Source: Ciona savignyi (lineage: Eukaryota > Chordata > Ascidiacea > Phlebobranchia > Cionidae). Taken from it: DNA of 64,000 nt. The position numbers and the translations under genes were made by a program. The notes beneath the pieces were generated by a model, which did no database searches, was not told the DNA's origin, and saw nothing but the letters and a program-made list of their open reading frames with translations. Positions 61,529-64,000 of this stretch are shown in pieces. The number at the start of each line of letters is the position of its first letter. The first letter of the stretch is position 1. The DNA is taken from positions 579,551 to 643,550 of the forward strand of contig CH003278.1 in NCBI GenBank assembly GCA_000149265.1, read 5' to 3'.

Positions 61529-64000
61529 CCACATGTATTTGTCATGGTCACGTGCCGACATGTATTTGTCATGGTCACGTGTTGTCATGGTCACGAGCCG
61601 ACATGTATTTGTCATGGTCACGTGCCGACATGTATTTGTCATAATCACGTGCAGACATGTATTTGTCATGGTCACGTGCCGACATGTATTTGTCATGGTC
61701 ACGTGCCGACATGTATTTGTCATGGTCACGTGCTGACATGTATTTGTCATGGTCACGTGCTGACATGTATTTGTCATGGTCACGAGCCGACATGTATTTG
61801 TCATAGTCAAGAGCCGACATGTATTTGTCATGTTCACGTGCCGACATGTATTTGTCATAGTCACGTGCCGACTGTATTTGTCATAATCACGTGCTGACAT
61901 GTTTTTGTCATGGTCACGTGTCGACATGTATTTGTCATGGTCATGTGCCGACTGTATTTGTCATGGTCACGTCCCGACATGTATTTGTCATGGTCACGTG
62001 CCGACATGTATTTGTCATGTTCACGTGCCGACATGTATTTGTCATGGTCATGAACCCACATGTATTTGTCATGGTCACGTGCCGACATGTATTTGTCATG
62101 GTCACGAGCCGACATGTATTTGTCATGGTCAAGAGCCGACATGTATTTGTCATGGTCACGTGCCGACATGTATTTGTCATGGTCACGTGCCGACATGTAT
62201 TTGTCATGGTCACGTGCTGACATGTATTTGTCATGGTCACGTGCTGACATGTATTTGTCATGGTCACGTGCTGACATGTATTTGTCATGGTCACGTGCCG
62301 ACATGTATTTGTCATGGTCAAGAGCCGACATGTATTTGTCATGTTCACGAGCCGACATGTATTTGTCATGGTCACGTGCTGACATGTATTTGTCATGGTC
62401 ACGAGCCGACATGTATTTGTCATGGTCACGTGCTGACATGTATTTGTCATGGTCACGTGCCGACATGTATTTGTCATGGTCACGTGCCGACATGTATTTG
62501 TCATGGTCACATGCTGACATGTATTTGTCATGGTCACGAGCCGACATGTATTTGTCATGGTCACGTGCCGACATGTATTTGTAATGGTCACGTGCCGACA
62601 TGTATTTGTCATGGTCACGAGCCGACATGTATTTGTCATGGTCACGTGCCGACATGTATTTGTCATGGTCAGGTGCCGACATGAATTTGTCATGGTCACG
62701 TGCCGACTGTATTTGTCATAATCACGTGCTGACATGTTTTTGTCATGGTCACGTGTCGACATGTATTTGTCATGGTCATGTGCCGACATGTAATTGTCAT
62801 GGTCACGAGCCGACATGTATTTGTCATAGTCAAGAGCCGACATGTATTTGTCATGTTCACGTGCCGACATGTATTTGTCATAGTCACGTGCCGACTGTAT
62901 TTGTCATAATCACGTGCTGACATGTTTTTGTCATGGTCACGTGTCGACATGTATTTGTCATGGTCATGTGCCGACTGTATTTGTCATAATCACGTGCTGA
63001 CATGTTTTTGTCATGGTCACGTGTCGACATGTATTTGTCATAGTCAAGAGCCGACATGTATTTGTCATAATCACGTGCTGACATGTTTTTGTCATGGTCA
63101 CGTGTCGACATGTATTTGTCATGGTCATGTGCCGACTGTATTTGTCATAATCACGTGCTGACATGTTTTTGTCATGGTCACGTGTCGACATGTATTTGTC
63201 ATAGTCAAGAGCCGACATGTATTTGTCATGGTCATGTGCCGACTGTATTTGTCATAATCACGTGCTGACATGTTTTTGTCATGGTCACGTGTCGACATGT
63301 ATTTGTCATGGTCATGTGCCGACATGTAATTGTCATGGTCACGAGCCGACATGTATTTGTCATAGTCAAGAGCCGACATGTATTTGTCATGGTCACGTGC
63401 TGACATGTATTTGTCATGGTCACGTGCCGACATGTATTTGTCATGGTCACGTGCCGACATGTATTTGTCATGGTCACGAGCCGACATGTATTTGTCATGT
63501 TCACTTGCCGACATGTATTTGTCATGGCCACGTGCCGACATGTATTTGTCATGGTCACGTGCCGACATGTATTTGTCATGGTCACGAGCCGACATGTATT
63601 TGTCATGGTCACGTGCCGACATGTATTTGTCATGGTCACGTGCCGACATGTATTTGTCATGGTCACGAGCCGACATGTATTTGTCATGTTCACGTGCCGA
63701 CATGTATTTGTCATGGTCACGTGCCGACATGTATTTGTCATGGTCACGAGCCGACATGTATTTGTCATGGTCACGAGCCGACTGTATTTGTCATAATCAC
63801 GTGCTGACATGTTTTTGTCATGGTCACGTGCCAACATGTATTTGTCATGGTCACGTGCCGACATGTATTTGTCATGGTCACGAGCCGACATGTATTTGTC
63901 ATGGTCACGTGCCGACTGTATTTGTCATAATCACGTGCTGACATGTTTTTGTCATGGTCACGTGTCGACATGTATTTGTCATGGTCATGTGCCGACATGT
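61529..64000. repeat. 27-bp minisatellite, about 90 units, running off the window
   Basis: The unit is of the type GACATGTATTTGTCATGG followed by TCACGTGCC (27 bp). Most units contain the palindrome CACGTG; others carry variants (CACGAG, CATGTG, AAGAG). Since 27 is a multiple of 3, all frames stay open for long stretches; on the minus strand the repeat reads MSARDHDKY. Shortened units with GACTGTATTT (one base lost) recur with the same neighbours and form a higher-order pattern. There is no non-repeat flank at the right. Nothing suggests that it is translated. Confidence 0.95.

Noticed and set aside
61533..63998. Many long overlapping open frames on both strands (up to 309 codons)
   Set aside because: They are a by-product of a 27-bp tandem repeat, a multiple of three, that lacks stop codons in several frames. 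There is no start context, splice structure or composition expected of a gene.
61529..64000. CRISPR-like array
   Set aside because: Units are contiguous with no unique spacers, and the context is a eukaryotic genome.

Overview
The window looks like nuclear DNA of a compact, AT-rich deuterostome genome. A tunicate such as Ciona is my best inference, based on gene density, vertebrate-like exon structures, many tRNA-derived SINEs and possible trans-splice acceptors next to start codons. No species-diagnostic marker was seen. I rebuilt spliced genes by hand from homology, GT/AG sites and phase. In every intact gene the exon lengths sum to a whole number of codons.

Layout. (1) 2075-15300, minus: a nine-exon PAP2-type phosphatase resembling sphingosine-1-phosphate phosphatase (SGPP). 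Its introns carry a piggyBac-like element, a non-autonomous hAT element and a broken repeat-family exon. (2) 16178-18792, plus: a five-exon gene (255 aa) that I do not recognise, divergent from SGPP. (3) 19419-22338, plus: the mitochondrial ATP synthase OSCP subunit, with one apparent extra base in exon 2. (4) 23047-23120, minus: tRNA-Arg(UCU). (5) 23868-26735: a decaying array of ~336-bp tandem units and a TA-flanked inverted-repeat element. (6) 26897-32378, minus: two tandem paralogous genes for small single-pass membrane proteins, one with a long Thr/Ala-rich ectodomain. (7) 35497-37543, minus: PSMC2 (proteasome ATPase Rpt1), head-to-head with (8) 38426-49033, plus: methylmalonyl-CoA mutase in 16 exons. 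(9) 50693-60443, plus: a nine-exon MFSD4B/NaGLT1-like sugar transporter. Its second intron holds a full-length hAT transposon with intact target-site duplication, interrupted in the assembly by a foreign-looking segment carrying an orphan flavin monooxygenase (FMO) first exon and a 100-N gap. (10) 61529-64000 and beyond: a 27-bp minisatellite with a CACGTG core in most units.

The genes do not form one pathway. OSCP and methylmalonyl-CoA mutase are both mitochondrial, and PSMC2 and the mutase may share a bidirectional promoter. The accessory interest lies in the mobile elements, the assembly artefact around the FMO exon, the membrane-protein pair and the minisatellite.
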